The notes beneath the pieces are model-generated. The model was not told the DNA's origin. It did not search any database and was given only the letters and a program-made list of their open reading frames with translations. A stretch of DNA of 64,000 nt from CAZBNB01 sp964493245 (GTDB taxonomy: Bacteria > Pseudomonadota > Gammaproteobacteria > Legionellales > Legionellaceae), in contig CAZBNB010000002.1 of NCBI GenBank assembly GCA_964493245.1, positions 85,758-149,757 of the forward strand, read 5' to 3'. The translations under genes and the position numbers were made by a program. Shown in pieces: positions 18,800-28,262 of this stretch (its first letter is position 1; each line of letters begins with the position of its first letter).

Positions 18800-18914
18800 C
18801 AGGACTTACGTAAAACAATGATCTATTCGTTGGATTGTATTTTTAATTTGGTCATCTAAATGCTCTCATTAAAAATACAACCCGCTTCGACCTTGTTGTT
18901 TTGCGTCAGTCCTG
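18800..18914. repeat. Palindromic MITE-like repeat, copy 1
   Basis: A 115-bp near-perfect palindrome with ends CAGGACTTACG and CGTCAGTCCTG and inner arms TTTTTAAT and ATTAAAAA. It has the same architecture and closely similar sequence as elements at 34014-34136 and 40720-40842. It is non-coding and has no transposase, so it is probably mobilised in trans if mobile at all. It lies in the 289-base divergent gap between the YeiH gene and the amino-acid decarboxylase gene. I see no clear target-site duplication. Confidence 0.8.
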
Positions 18915-19004
18915 ATGCAAACGCTTTTTCTGCTTAAACTTGTTTTTTTGTCTTTTCGGTGTATTGTAAAAAGAGAGATAGCGTTTTAAAAAGGACATTT
19001 ATTT

Positions 19005-21284
19005 ATGCATCTTGATTTGCGTCATTATCCTTTAGTTGTGCTAGACGAATGTGTGCACAGCGAAAATCATGCGGGGCGTTTCAGCCAGGGACTGATTGAA
19101 GTATTAAATCAAAATAACTTAGATGTGTTGATTGCCAAATCGGTAGAGGATTGCTTTGATACGATTGCTTTCTCAACCAATCTAAGCGGTGTCCTCATCG
19201 CGTGGGATGATTTCCAACATTTTGATGATAAATTTGAGTTATTCCTAGCAAATATTAAATCGATCAATGCCAGCTTGCCGATTTTTGTTTTTACACAAAC
19301 ACATGAGTTACGCGATGCCTCACTTAAAATGCTCAATAATGATGTTAATTTCTTTTGGAAATATGGCGATACTTACGATTTTATTGTTGGTCGTATCAAA
19401 AAAATAATAAACGATTATTTGTTATCCTTATTACCTCCTTTTTTCAAACAATTGAAGCATTATACTGAGGAACATAATTATGCTTGGCATACTCCAGGCC
19501 ATATGGGCGGTGTCGCTTTTTTAAAATCACCGGTTGGCCGAATTTTCTATGATTTTTATGGGGAAAATATTTTTCGCAGTGATTTATCGATTTCTGTGCC
19601 TGAATTAGGCTCATTGATGGAGCATTCGGGCGTTAATGGTGAGGCTGAGCGTTTTGCTGCTCGGGTATTTGGTTCCGACCATACTTTTTTTGTTACGAAT
19701 GGGACGTCAACGGGTAATAAAATGGTATTGATGAGTTGTGCAACGAAAGGTGATGTGGCATTGATAGATAGAAATTGTCATAAATCGTTACAACACGCAC
19801 TGACCATGTCAGATGTTATTCCGATCTATTTTAAGCCGACACGAAATGCATATGGCATTATTGGGACCATACCACTGAGTGAATTTACGCCGGAAGTGAT
19901 CGCAGAAAAAATTCAAGCAAGCCCACTGATTGAGGATAAGTCCGTTGTGCCAAGCATCGCGGTTATTACCAATAGTACGTATGATGGGTTGATTTATAAT
20001 GTCGGTGAAATCAAAACACAATTAGCAAAAAGTAAGATTCCCAATGTTCATTTTGATGAAGCGTGGTTTGCTTATGCGCACTTTCATCCTATTTACGATG
20101 GACGTTATGCCATGAGTGCATATCATCAAGATGAGCATCCAACCGTTTTTAGTACCCAATCAACACACAAGCTCCTTGCTGCTTTTTCACAAGCATCAAT
20201 GTTACATGTCAAAGAAGGTTGTCGTCCATTTGATGCGGACTTATTTAATGAAACGTTTATGATGCATACGTCAACGTCACCACAATATGCGGTGGTCGCC
20301 TCGTTAGATGTGGCATCCAAAATGATGGAAGGACAATTTGGGTATCGGATTATCAGCGATGCCATTATGGAAGCAATCGAGTTTCGTCAAAAATTTGCAC
20401 GATTGCGTGAAAATTTTCTCGTGAATGGTGACTGGTTTTTTGACCTTTGGCAGCCGGACTCTATTTTAAAAGTAGAACAGGGCCAGTTGGATCGTATACA
20501 ACAATTGGAAAGCGAAGATAATAATTTATGGTTACTCAATTCACGTGATTCTTGGCATGGTTTTACCAATCAAACCCCTAATTTTATTATGCTTGATCCC
20601 ATCAAGGTTACTTTATTGACACCGGGTATTCGGATAGATGGCCAGTTTGAGGAAACCGGTATTCCTGGACCAATTTTGGCTCGTTTTCTTATTAAAGATG
20701 GCGTTGTCGATGAAAAAACCAGCTTTTATTCATTGTTATTTTTATTTTCTATCGGCGTCAATAAGAGCAATTCAATGAATTTGTTGAATGCGCTGTTATT
20801 GTTTAAAAATGCGTACGATCAAAATGTCTTGGTGGCGGATGTTTTCCCGCATTTGTGTGCAGAACATCGAGAAATGTATCAAAATATGCATCTTCAAGAA
20901 TTGTGCCAACGTATGCATCAGTTTTTGAAGCGAGAGCAAGCGCCGATGATGCTAACCAACGCATTTGATGTTTTACCGCAACAATTTATGACACCTAATC
21001 AGGCCTATCAACATATTGTGAAGGGGCAATGTCAAACATATCCTATCGATGAATTGTTGAATAAAGTCATTTTAACGATGTTGGCTCCTTACCCACCAGG
21101 GATTCCGATTGTGATGCCAGGAGAGAAAGTTACCAAGTCAGCGCAATGTTTGCTTGATTATCTGAGTATGCTTGAGCGTTTTGATAATGCGTTTCCCGGC
21201 TTTGAAAATGAAGTCCACGGTGTCGAGGTCAAAATCATTCGTGGCCGGCGTCGCTATTTCGTTAACTGTCTTGATAAAAGTTAG
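19005..21284 (+). CDS. Orn/Lys/Arg decarboxylase, class I
   Basis: PLP-dependent amino-acid decarboxylase of 759 aa. An N-terminal receiver-like wing domain (about 1-130) precedes the PLP domain with AWHTPGHMGG, the cofactor region HFDEAWFAYAHFHP and the Schiff-base lysine in STQSTHKLLAAFSQAS; the C-terminal domain ends with PYPPGIPIVMPGE. Length and order match the biodegradative AdiA/LdcI/SpeC group, which consumes a proton and aids acid resistance or polyamine synthesis. The substrate among Lys, Arg and Orn cannot be settled by eye. No cognate antiporter is adjacent. Confidence 0.93.
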   Translation: MHLDLRHYPLVVLDECVHSENHAGRFSQGLIEVLNQNNLDVLIAKSVEDCFDTIAFSTNLSGVLIAWDDFQHFDDKFELFLANIKSINASLPIFVFTQTHELRDASLKMLNNDVNFFWKYGDTYDFIVGRIKKIINDYLLSLLPPFFKQLKHYTEEHNYAWHTPGHMGGVAFLKSPVGRIFYDFYGENIFRSDLSISVPELGSLMEHSGVNGEAERFAARVFGSDHTFFVTNGTSTGNKMVLMSCATKGDVALIDRNCHKSLQHALTMSDVIPIYFKPTRNAYGIIGTIPLSEFTPEVIAEKIQASPLIEDKSVVPSIAVITNSTYDGLIYNVGEIKTQLAKSKIPNVHFDEAWFAYAHFHPIYDGRYAMSAYHQDEHPTVFSTQSTHKLLAAFSQASMLHVKEGCRPFDADLFNETFMMHTSTSPQYAVVASLDVASKMMEGQFGYRIISDAIMEAIEFRQKFARLRENFLVNGDWFFDLWQPDSILKVEQGQLDRIQQLESEDNNLWLLNSRDSWHGFTNQTPNFIMLDPIKVTLLTPGIRIDGQFEETGIPGPILARFLIKDGVVDEKTSFYSLLFLFSIGVNKSNSMNLLNALLLFKNAYDQNVLVADVFPHLCAEHREMYQNMHLQELCQRMHQFLKREQAPMMLTNAFDVLPQQFMTPNQAYQHIVKGQCQTYPIDELLNKVILTMLAPYPPGIPIVMPGEKVTKSAQCLLDYLSMLERFDNAFPGFENEVHGVEVKIIRGRRRYFVNCLDKS

Positions 21285-21336
21285 GGCCAGTGTTTCCTCG
21301 TCCGGAGTGAACACTCAATGGTGTCAGCTTAAGGGA

Positions 21337-22515
21337 TTACACTTGCTTTTTGGGAACAAGCAACCAATATTGGCCTATATTTTTCATTTTCCCGGCGATG
21401 GCTGCAGCTTCATCATCCTCTCCCCAGAAGACGTCCCCTCGTACTGTCCCCTTGATAGCTCCGCCAGTGTCTTGCGCAACCATTAGCCGACGAAGTGTTA
21501 ATTGCATGTTGGAATCAGGGGCTGGCGATGTACTGACAAGCCAAACGGGCATACCCAAAGGAACCCAACTGGGATCGACTGAGAGAGAAACACGCGGTGT
21601 TAAGCGTGCGCCTTGTGTGCCCAGCGTGCCGGTTTGATTTAAAATTTTAAAAAATACAAACGATCGATTGTGTTGCATGATTTCATTTTGCTCATCAGGA
21701 TGGTTTTTTAAATAAGCTTGGATGGTTTGCATAGACATTTCTTGTTTCGTCAATAAGCCACGCTGCAGCATCACACGACCGATAGGCGTGTAAGGCCGGC
21801 CGTTTTGAGCGGCATAACCCAAATTCAATTGATGGCCATCGGGAAGTGTGAGATGTACAGCTCCCTGTGTTTCAATAAACAAGCGATCGCTTGGATATTG
21901 AATATAAGCTAAAACAGCCGTTTGATTTTCAATAGCACCTTCATCAATTTCCTTGCGCGAATAGTAGGGCACAAAGCGGTGGCCATGAAGACGACCAAAC
22001 AATTGTTGTGTCGGTAATGTTTTATCAAAGTGTTGTAACTGCAAGGTGAATAAATCGCGGGGTGTGGCATAGAGTGGTATCGTGAATAACGCTGTCTTGG
22101 TTAAACTAGCTCGCACTTGAGGGGTATAGTAGCCTGTAAATAACCCGGACATAGTCTCACCTTGGCTGAATACCATGGGTTGAAACCAGGTTTCAAAAAA
22201 TTGGCGTGCTGCTGCGTCGGAAGCTATATTTTTTTTAAGGGCTTGGCGACAAGCAGGGTACCAATCCTTTGCTTTTAAGTGCAACCAAGCATTACCGACC
22301 GCGGTGTCGGGCGATTGTTGTAAAAAACGCTCACAAGACAACTGAAACGCGGATAAAGCATCTTGCATACTGGTTGAAGACCAGTAGGGGATTGTTTTGA
22401 AATCGATTTTTTTTAGTGTGATTTGTGACGTTTGCGGGGCTTGTTTATGGCGATAAACAGTCAATATCAAAAGTGCGCTGATAATGAACAATGTAATCCA
22501 AATTATTTTTTTCAT
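21337..22515 (-). CDS. mltA: Membrane-bound lytic murein transglycosylase A
   Basis: Cuts the glycan strands of peptidoglycan. The 392-aa product has an N-terminal hydrophobic anchor, the MltA domain with GLFTGYYTPQVRAS and the C-terminal 3D domain with RLMVAQDTGGAIKGTVRGDVFWG, which holds the catalytic Asp cluster. I see no cysteine lipobox right after the hydrophobic segment, so it may be anchored by an uncleaved helix rather than as the usual lipoprotein. It converges with the decarboxylase gene, 52 bases apart. Confidence 0.93.
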   Translation of the reverse strand: MKKIIWITLFIISALLILTVYRHKQAPQTSQITLKKIDFKTIPYWSSTSMQDALSAFQLSCERFLQQSPDTAVGNAWLHLKAKDWYPACRQALKKNIASDAAARQFFETWFQPMVFSQGETMSGLFTGYYTPQVRASLTKTALFTIPLYATPRDLFTLQLQHFDKTLPTQQLFGRLHGHRFVPYYSRKEIDEGAIENQTAVLAYIQYPSDRLFIETQGAVHLTLPDGHQLNLGYAAQNGRPYTPIGRVMLQRGLLTKQEMSMQTIQAYLKNHPDEQNEIMQHNRSFVFFKILNQTGTLGTQGARLTPRVSLSVDPSWVPLGMPVWLVSTSPAPDSNMQLTLRRLMVAQDTGGAIKGTVRGDVFWGEDDEAAAIAGKMKNIGQYWLLVPKKQV

Positions 22516-22735
22516 GGTCCCTAGCGGTCATACATATGCTCCGGGCAGTATAACTAAAATGCGGTATATTTGGAAATTTGTTTAAATAATGTCTAATATT
22601 AGAAAGAGGTATGCTTCTCTATCTTGAGTTGTGCCACATCTCCGGAGGTCACTCAAACGACTACGCCGCTTTTAGGATGACGTACCGGGATGATACGAGA
22701 GGAGAAGGAACAAGCGGATATATTAGGGTGATATC

Positions 22736-23122
22736 ATGACGCGTTTAAGTACGAAGCATTTTAAAGGCTCAATATTTCATGAGCAAGAGGATATTTTTTT
22801 CGAAAAATTAGAAAAGTTCACCGGACCTTTGCGTTTTTGTGCACATGAATTGGTTGAATGTATTGATAAATTGGCTTGGAAGTCTAAAGAATTAAATGCG
22901 CTTAAAGAGGCTTACCATCGTTTAGAATCGTTACCGATTAAGGAGTTAGATCATGGTATCGATGCGATAAAAGCCGAATTTTTAAGTGTGAATTTTTCTA
23001 CTGAAATTAACCACACCGAAGCCATGAATAATGCCGATTTTATTATGTATTTTGATAAGCAAAATCATTTTAATGCAGAAGTAAACGCACTGGTTAAAAA
23101 GGCGATTGAAATTGCGGTTTAG
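22736..23122 (+). CDS. Hypothetical protein, mostly helical
   Basis: Soluble 128-aa product without signal peptide or membrane segment, predicted mainly alpha-helical (for example KSKELNALKEAYHRLESL). An AGGGTG ribosome-binding site precedes the ATG. It is followed six bases later by a second small gene with the phrase NAEFIMGNT that echoes NNADFIMYF here, so the two could be distant relatives or partners. I recognise no family. The upstream 220 bases hold no visible gene. Confidence 0.6.
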   Translation: MTRLSTKHFKGSIFHEQEDIFFEKLEKFTGPLRFCAHELVECIDKLAWKSKELNALKEAYHRLESLPIKELDHGIDAIKAEFLSVNFSTEINHTEAMNNADFIMYFDKQNHFNAEVNALVKKAIEIAV

Positions 23123-23131
23123 GAGACGATG

Positions 23132-23401
23132 ATGGGTGCGCGAAATCTTAATAAAATTGCACAAAAATGGGTTGATAGCGTGAGTACTGAATTAGAAAGT
23201 GTTGTTCAGTTAACAGAAGAGCAGTTAGTGGCGAGAAAAGCGTCTATCGAGGCGAATGTGAATGGTATTGCCGATACGTCTGTGGTGAATCCTCAAGTAA
23301 CCGTGGGGACGCTCTGTGAAAATGCCGAGTTTATTATGGGTAATACTTATAAGGCAAATGGACGAGAACCACCAGAATCGGTTGGAACATTGAAAGGCTA
23401 A
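23132..23401 (+). CDS. Hypothetical small protein
   Basis: An 89-aa soluble product with a helical first half (KIAQKWVDSVSTELESVVQL) and a low-hydrophobicity second half. A GGAGACG element precedes two adjacent ATGs (23129 and 23132); the second has better spacing. It shares strand and near-zero spacing with the preceding hypothetical gene, suggesting a two-gene operon. It converges on the DUF1295 gene with a 14-base gap. The family is not recognised. Confidence 0.55.
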   Translation: MGARNLNKIAQKWVDSVSTELESVVQLTEEQLVARKASIEANVNGIADTSVVNPQVTVGTLCENAEFIMGNTYKANGREPPESVGTLKG

Positions 23402-23415
23402 ATCGTTAACAGCAC

Positions 23416-24183
23416 TTAGTCACGCTCAGGTATTTTAGGAAAAAACTTAGGTGTTGTTGATTGATAGGCAATATAAGCTTGTCCCCTTGATTTTAGCGAC
23501 TCACGTTCGGTTATTGGAATCGTGATAAATACCATAATCAAATATAAAGCGAATGGCGAAAAAAGACTGAGAACACCATAAGGTGACGATATTGCAAAAA
23601 GTGTAAATGAACACCAAATAAGCCATTCAAAAAAGCAGTTTGGATGTCGGCTAAATCGCCATAATTTTTGGTTACACACTTTTCCCGGCTGGCTTTTTTT
23701 AAATAGCAGCAACTGTAAATCTGCCAGCGACTCTAAGCCCAAGCTACAAACAAAGATAATCAGCCCGATTAAATCTGTCACGTTAATATTTTTTGCCGGG
23801 TTCAACGCAATAAAATACCAAGATATCGAGACAATAAAAATGAATATGCCCTGTAACTGAAAATGAATTAAAAAACCGAGTGGTTTTTTAACACGCCAAG
23901 ATTGACTCAATGCTGTATAGCGTTTGTCGACTTGCTTTTGTCTAATTCGAGTCCACCAAAGATAGCCGCCAAGACGCATTCCCCATATCAGTAACGCCGC
24001 ACCGAGAAGGACGGTTCGTACTGATAACGTATTTTGGCATAGATAAATCATGCCACTGAGTGTTAAGCCCGATGCCCATCCTACATCAACCACAGAAGGA
24101 TTATTTGTTATTCGATACCAAAGCCAAATCAGAGACATGTGGGCCATTATCATCAAAAGTACGACAAAAATAATCATTCTCAT
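23416..24183 (-). CDS. DUF1295 family membrane protein (steroid 5-alpha-reductase-like)
   Basis: Integral membrane protein of 255 aa with about six helices. It carries the DUF1295 pattern: SVVDVGWASGL near the N-terminus, a central R-x-KQVDKRY loop and C-terminal LWRFSRHPNCFFEWLIW, the NADPH-binding signature of the isoprenylcysteine methyltransferase/5-alpha-reductase group. A role in lipid or steroid-like modification is inferred from the family. Its start abuts the stop of the DhaL-DegV gene, so the two are translationally coupled. Confidence 0.85.
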   Translation of the reverse strand: MRMIIFVVLLMIMAHMSLIWLWYRITNNPSVVDVGWASGLTLSGMIYLCQNTLSVRTVLLGAALLIWGMRLGGYLWWTRIRQKQVDKRYTALSQSWRVKKPLGFLIHFQLQGIFIFIVSISWYFIALNPAKNINVTDLIGLIIFVCSLGLESLADLQLLLFKKSQPGKVCNQKLWRFSRHPNCFFEWLIWCSFTLFAISSPYGVLSLFSPFALYLIMVFITIPITERESLKSRGQAYIAYQSTTPKFFPKIPERD

Positions 24184-25965
24184 TTATTCTTCCGTTGTTA
24201 TTCTAGCGGCTATTGCTACACAGCCTTGACCTGCGTGTAATCCAATTACCAGAGAGACGGCATTTATAAACAGGGGAGCTTTGTTAAAGCACGTGGCGCT
24301 GATTTTGGCAAGTTGATTGGCATCATCATGGTTGTCGGCATGTACAATCGCGTAGTCTTCTAAACGAGCATGGGTGCTTTTAAGTTGTTTTTGCACTAGC
24401 GCAGTCAATTTATCAATGCCTTTGGCTGAAGATAAAGATTGTCCTGCGATGACGCCTTTTCCGTGCCTGTCTATCGATACGATGGGTTTGATATGTGCCC
24501 AAGAGGCCAGTTTTGCTGATAGTTTCCCCATTCTTCCTGAGCGAATCATCGAGTCAAATTGATTGACTAAGACATACATAAACGTGTTTTTAATCGCATT
24601 GCTAACTTTTTGAATGACCTCAGAAAAAGAGCGGTTTTCTGCAATCAATTGACCTGAGTAATCGAGTAATAATCCATGTGCTGCCGAGTTGGTTTTGGTA
24701 TCCAATACGGTGATTTTCTCATCTGCTTTACTCGCTTCAATAAACGCTGCGTGCATACCACTCATGGCACTGGAAATGGATAAAATCAAAACATGGTCAT
24801 AATGTGTGCGTAGTTTTTTTAAATATTGTTTGACCTGATGAGGGGAAATACATGATGTTTTAGGATAACAATCGATGTGTTGTAGCTGATGGTAGAAATG
24901 ATCGGGCTCAAAACTATATTTATCTAAAAAATCATGTTCACCAATGTGAATGTTCAAAGCAATCGTGTGAATTTGATATTTGTCTAGTAGGGCTTGGGGT
25001 AAATCAGCACTTGAGTCAGTCACTAATGCGATAGTGTTTTTCTTTGCAAATTGAACTTCATACTGGCGTTGCATATCATCAACTTTCGGATATTTGACTG
25101 TACCCAGCTCATAGAGATCGCTGAATAGGTTAATCGGCTCATTGGTATGAAGATGTATTTTAAGTAAGTCATTTGTGCCAATCGCCGCAGCACTATTGCC
25201 TTGTTTATTCAGTTTTTGTAGCAACGCTTGTTGACTAATCAGCGCATTTTTTAGCACCGCTTCAGTACAGTAGCGAAATGGAGGTGGCTCATTTAATGGA
25301 TGTTCATGCTCATGTGATAAATGAATTTTATCTGAAGCGGTTGATTGGGTTGTGATTCCTTTGACTAAAAAAGCAGTGAAGCCTTCAATAAAGTAGTAAA
25401 AGCCTAAGGCACCTGCATCTACAACCTTTGATTTTTGTAATATTTTAAGGCTAGCCGCTGTTTTTTCGACTTCTTTTTTTAGCTGTGGTGTTATGACGCT
25501 CATCGCTATTGCGACAGAGCGCACATGATTTTGTGAGTTTGCAAACGCGGCAAGTTTTTTCATAAGCGTAATGATTGTGCCCTCAACGGGCGTTGATAAA
25601 ACAAAATGAATGTCTTGACCAATTTTTTTAAAAGCAGAGCAGAAGTGGTTAAAATCCAAATCATTTAAAGCAGGGAGGTATTGGCAAAGTCCGATAAAAA
25701 ATTGGGTTAGAAGAATACCTGAATTACCGCGAGAGCCAATAATAGCAGCTTGTTTGATTGACTCTAGAGTCAAGGACATATTTTCTTTTATTTCAGAGCA
25801 TTCAATAATCGAATAGCAAACAGAAGCCATATTATCGCCGGTATCGCCATCAGCAACCGGAAAGACATTGATGCGATTTAGCTCATCTCGTTGCTCAATA
25901 AGGCGGTGACACCCCGTTATGACAGCCGCATGCATTGCCGCTGCATTTAATTCATCAAAAACCAT
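24184..25965 (-). CDS. DhaL (FakA-like) - DegV (FakB-like) fusion protein
   Basis: A 593-aa fusion. Residues 1-200 form a DhaL/DAK phosphatase domain with NVFPVADGDTGDNM (metal-ATP aspartates at 39-45) and GSRGNSGILLTQF. Residues about 230-300 carry the FakA middle-domain signatures RYCTEAVL and HLHTNEP. Residues 310-593 form a DegV lipid-binding domain with VTDSSADLP. In Firmicutes FakA phosphorylates fatty acids bound to the separate FakB (DegV) protein; here both parts are in one chain. A fatty-acid kinase activity is inferred. It is followed directly by the DUF1295 gene. Confidence 0.88.
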   Translation of the reverse strand: MVFDELNAAAMHAAVITGCHRLIEQRDELNRINVFPVADGDTGDNMASVCYSIIECSEIKENMSLTLESIKQAAIIGSRGNSGILLTQFFIGLCQYLPALNDLDFNHFCSAFKKIGQDIHFVLSTPVEGTIITLMKKLAAFANSQNHVRSVAIAMSVITPQLKKEVEKTAASLKILQKSKVVDAGALGFYYFIEGFTAFLVKGITTQSTASDKIHLSHEHEHPLNEPPPFRYCTEAVLKNALISQQALLQKLNKQGNSAAAIGTNDLLKIHLHTNEPINLFSDLYELGTVKYPKVDDMQRQYEVQFAKKNTIALVTDSSADLPQALLDKYQIHTIALNIHIGEHDFLDKYSFEPDHFYHQLQHIDCYPKTSCISPHQVKQYLKKLRTHYDHVLILSISSAMSGMHAAFIEASKADEKITVLDTKTNSAAHGLLLDYSGQLIAENRSFSEVIQKVSNAIKNTFMYVLVNQFDSMIRSGRMGKLSAKLASWAHIKPIVSIDRHGKGVIAGQSLSSAKGIDKLTALVQKQLKSTHARLEDYAIVHADNHDDANQLAKISATCFNKAPLFINAVSLVIGLHAGQGCVAIAARITTEE

Positions 25966-26207
25966 CCGCTATTTATTCCCTATTACATCGTATCTACTTG
26001 CAGTCCACAATACTCTCATTCATAGTAGGCTTTTTTATCATGAAGGTATATACCCAATAAACCAAAAACAACCCGCGTCTTCGTTATGCTTACCTGAACT
26101 GGGACAAAATGAGCCAGGAAAAGAAACAAGCTATTTTTTTTAAAGCATCCGAAGTATTGGCCGCATTAGATGCTGGGCGATTATGAATCGTCAGCGGAAC
26201 CGTTCTT

Positions 26208-26624
26208 TTATTTTAAATAGCGACTCAAATAAACGGTCAAAAAAGAGCTCCAAGCGCACAGGAAAATACCCCACCCCCAATCCAATAAACCCATCCCGAT
26301 GGGAAAATGCTTAAAAATTGCAAGACAGGTAAAATCGTAGACACCATAAATGATAGCGCCGAGCATGGCGCCGTAAAAAGCAGCCTGGTAAGGTGAATGA
26401 TCAGCCAATGGCAAGATGAATACGATAACGCTTAAAGCAAACAACAAATACACTAAGAGAGTCGCCCACCAAAGCGGTTTTAACTGCCCGTCCACGAGGT
26501 TTAACCAAGGCTCATAGTGTTGAAAATACAGGTTTTTGGCAACAAAACCCAACCACATTGTATCCGTAATAATAAATACAAAAAAAGCAATAAAAAATAA
26601 TTTTAATGTTACGCTATGCATCAT
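26208..26624 (-). CDS. DUF2177 family membrane protein
   Basis: Integral membrane protein of 138 aa with four helices; the first contains the family stretch DTMWLGFVAKNLY and helix three the AAFYGAMLGAIIYGVYDFTCLA signature region. The function is unknown. The ATG directly follows the stop of the epimerase gene, implying coupling. It lies 242 bases upstream of the DhaL-DegV gene on the same strand. That intervening stretch (25966-26207) holds no gene I can support. Confidence 0.8.
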   Translation of the reverse strand: MMHSVTLKLFFIAFFVFIITDTMWLGFVAKNLYFQHYEPWLNLVDGQLKPLWWATLLVYLLFALSVIVFILPLADHSPYQAAFYGAMLGAIIYGVYDFTCLAIFKHFPIGMGLLDWGWGIFLCAWSSFLTVYLSRYLK

Positions 26625-27554
26625 TTATCCTTTTTCGTTGTGTTTTTTAAACTCTTCAATGAGTACCGATTCTATTTTAGGATAAGTAAATTTAAAACCA
26701 AACTCATTTAAGCGCTTCGGCACTACTTTTTGTCCTTTAAGTAGTAAATAATCACCCATTTCACCAAAAAGAACCTTAATAAACAGTTTCGGTGTTTTAA
26801 GAAAAAGTGGTCGTTTTAGTGCTTTTGCTAATAGCTGCGCAAATACCGCTTGTGTTATGGGGTAAGGGCTGGTGATATTAATTGGCCCAGTGATGTCTTG
26901 ATGTGCGATAACAAAATCGATCGCATTGATTAGATCTTTATAGTAAACCCATGATATTGCTTGATGCCCGCTACCCAAAACGCTTCCTAATCCGAGGCGA
27001 AAGGGCAGCTCTAACTTTTTGAGCATGCCTTCGCCTTGTTTTAATACAACACCAAATCTTAATATTGTCACTGGGATTCCGGCATGAGTGGCACTTTTAA
27101 GAGATTGCTCCCAAGCCAGTCCTATTTGTTGTAAAAAGTCATGTGATGATTGAGGAAGGGGAGAGTCTTCATCAAAAATCTCAGCACTCATTTCTTGTGC
27201 ACCATAAATTCCTATGGCATTCGCACAAAAAAATCGAGGTTTAGCTTGGTGATGAATGAGCCATTCAGTCAATTGTTGGTTGGTCTGTGTTCGTGACTCA
27301 ATCAACTCTTTTTTTACTTTCACGCTCCAGCGTTTAGCGCCAATATTCGATCCCGATAAATTGATGACAAGATCGTATTGTTGGGCATTTTGAGCTTTTA
27401 AATTACGCCAGATTAGCCGATGGATGTGTTTGGGAAAGATTGATTCTAATTTCTCTAAATTACGACCCAGTACGGTAATCTGATGATTTTTTGAGAGGTG
27501 ATTGGCTAAGAGTGTACCAATAAACCCAGAGGCTCCGGCGATAAGAATATTCAT
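26625..27554 (-). CDS. TIGR01777 family epimerase/NAD-dependent reductase
   Basis: Extended short-chain dehydrogenase of 309 aa with Rossmann motif ILIAGASGFIGTLL at the N-terminus, VINLSGSNIGAKRWS, RTQTNQQL, then ILRFGVVLKQGEGMLKKL and GSGHQAISWVYYKDL, and a C-terminal DUF1731-like part with VVPKRLNEFGFKFTYP. The family is close to YfcH and the SulA-like epimerases; substrates are unknown. It is first in a group with DUF2177, the DhaL-DegV fusion and DUF1295, which suggests membrane-lipid metabolism. Confidence 0.88.
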   Translation of the reverse strand: MNILIAGASGFIGTLLANHLSKNHQITVLGRNLEKLESIFPKHIHRLIWRNLKAQNAQQYDLVINLSGSNIGAKRWSVKVKKELIESRTQTNQQLTEWLIHHQAKPRFFCANAIGIYGAQEMSAEIFDEDSPLPQSSHDFLQQIGLAWEQSLKSATHAGIPVTILRFGVVLKQGEGMLKKLELPFRLGLGSVLGSGHQAISWVYYKDLINAIDFVIAHQDITGPINITSPYPITQAVFAQLLAKALKRPLFLKTPKLFIKVLFGEMGDYLLLKGQKVVPKRLNEFGFKFTYPKIESVLIEEFKKHNEKG

Positions 27555-27656
27555 GATTTACCCGCATCGCCTAGTCGTGTCTCATCTGGGATCAGTAAGT
27601 TGGAATACGCTAGTTGGCTCATGGGCTTCACTTTTAATTGGCCAGTTTTTGACAGA

Positions 27657-28262
27657 TTATCCAAGTTTGGTAAGTTCATTCTCACTTCCTATTAGAAAAT
27701 TTTTTGGTTGCTTCACTATTTGTGCCAAAAAATTATTATTTGCTTGGTGTTCTCGCGTCCATTCCGCTGGCGAGTAAAAGGTTGGGTTTATGGGGCGACC
27801 CAATTTCCCTTGTGCGTCTTCAAGTGATTTAAATACATCGGCGTATGTTAAGTTATCACCTATCAACATCAAATCAATATCACTGGTGGCGGTGTCTTCT
27901 TGTTTAGCAATAGAACCATAGATGAAAGCGATATGTACCTGTGAAACAATGGGTGCAATTGCTTGTCGTAAAACATCAGCTAATCCAAATGTTTTTAGCA
28001 CAATACTATGTAATTCTGTGAATAATGGCGAAGTACAATTTGCTGAGTAATGTTTTTGATTACCAATAGACTGTACTCTGATTAGGCCAACAGCGGTTAG
28101 CTTTTTAAGCTCTCGCTGAACGGCACCTGTTCCTGAATGAGTTAATCGAATAATTTCATTGGTATGAAAACTACAATCGGGCTGACCATAAAGTAGGGCA
28201 AGCACGCATTGTCGTACTTTAGAAAACAGCGCATTTGAAAGATTAGAGTATATCGTTCCCAT
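27657..28262 (-). CDS. HTH (ArsR-like) - nucleotidyltransferase domain protein
   Basis: The 201-aa product joins an N-terminal winged-helix domain (about 10-85; SGTGAVQRELKKL as recognition helix, wing with GNQKHYSAN) to a minimal nucleotidyltransferase domain with FIYGSIAKQEDTATSDIDLMLIG (GS and DxD catalytic motif). Such proteins resemble MNT-type antitoxins or self-controlling nucleotidyltransferases. The frame opens at 28310, but a good promoter overlaps those codons and would start transcription at the ATG at 28262, which is therefore chosen. No HEPN partner is adjacent. Confidence 0.8.
   Translation of the reverse strand: MGTIYSNLSNALFSKVRQCVLALLYGQPDCSFHTNEIIRLTHSGTGAVQRELKKLTAVGLIRVQSIGNQKHYSANCTSPLFTELHSIVLKTFGLADVLRQAIAPIVSQVHIAFIYGSIAKQEDTATSDIDLMLIGDNLTYADVFKSLEDAQGKLGRPINPTFYSPAEWTREHQANNNFLAQIVKQPKNFLIGSENELTKLG

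Noticed and set aside
26109..26186. Short plus-strand ORF starting MSQEKKQ in the gap before DUF2177
   Set aside because: 25 codons, no ribosome-binding site and no recognisable relative; not supportable as a gene.
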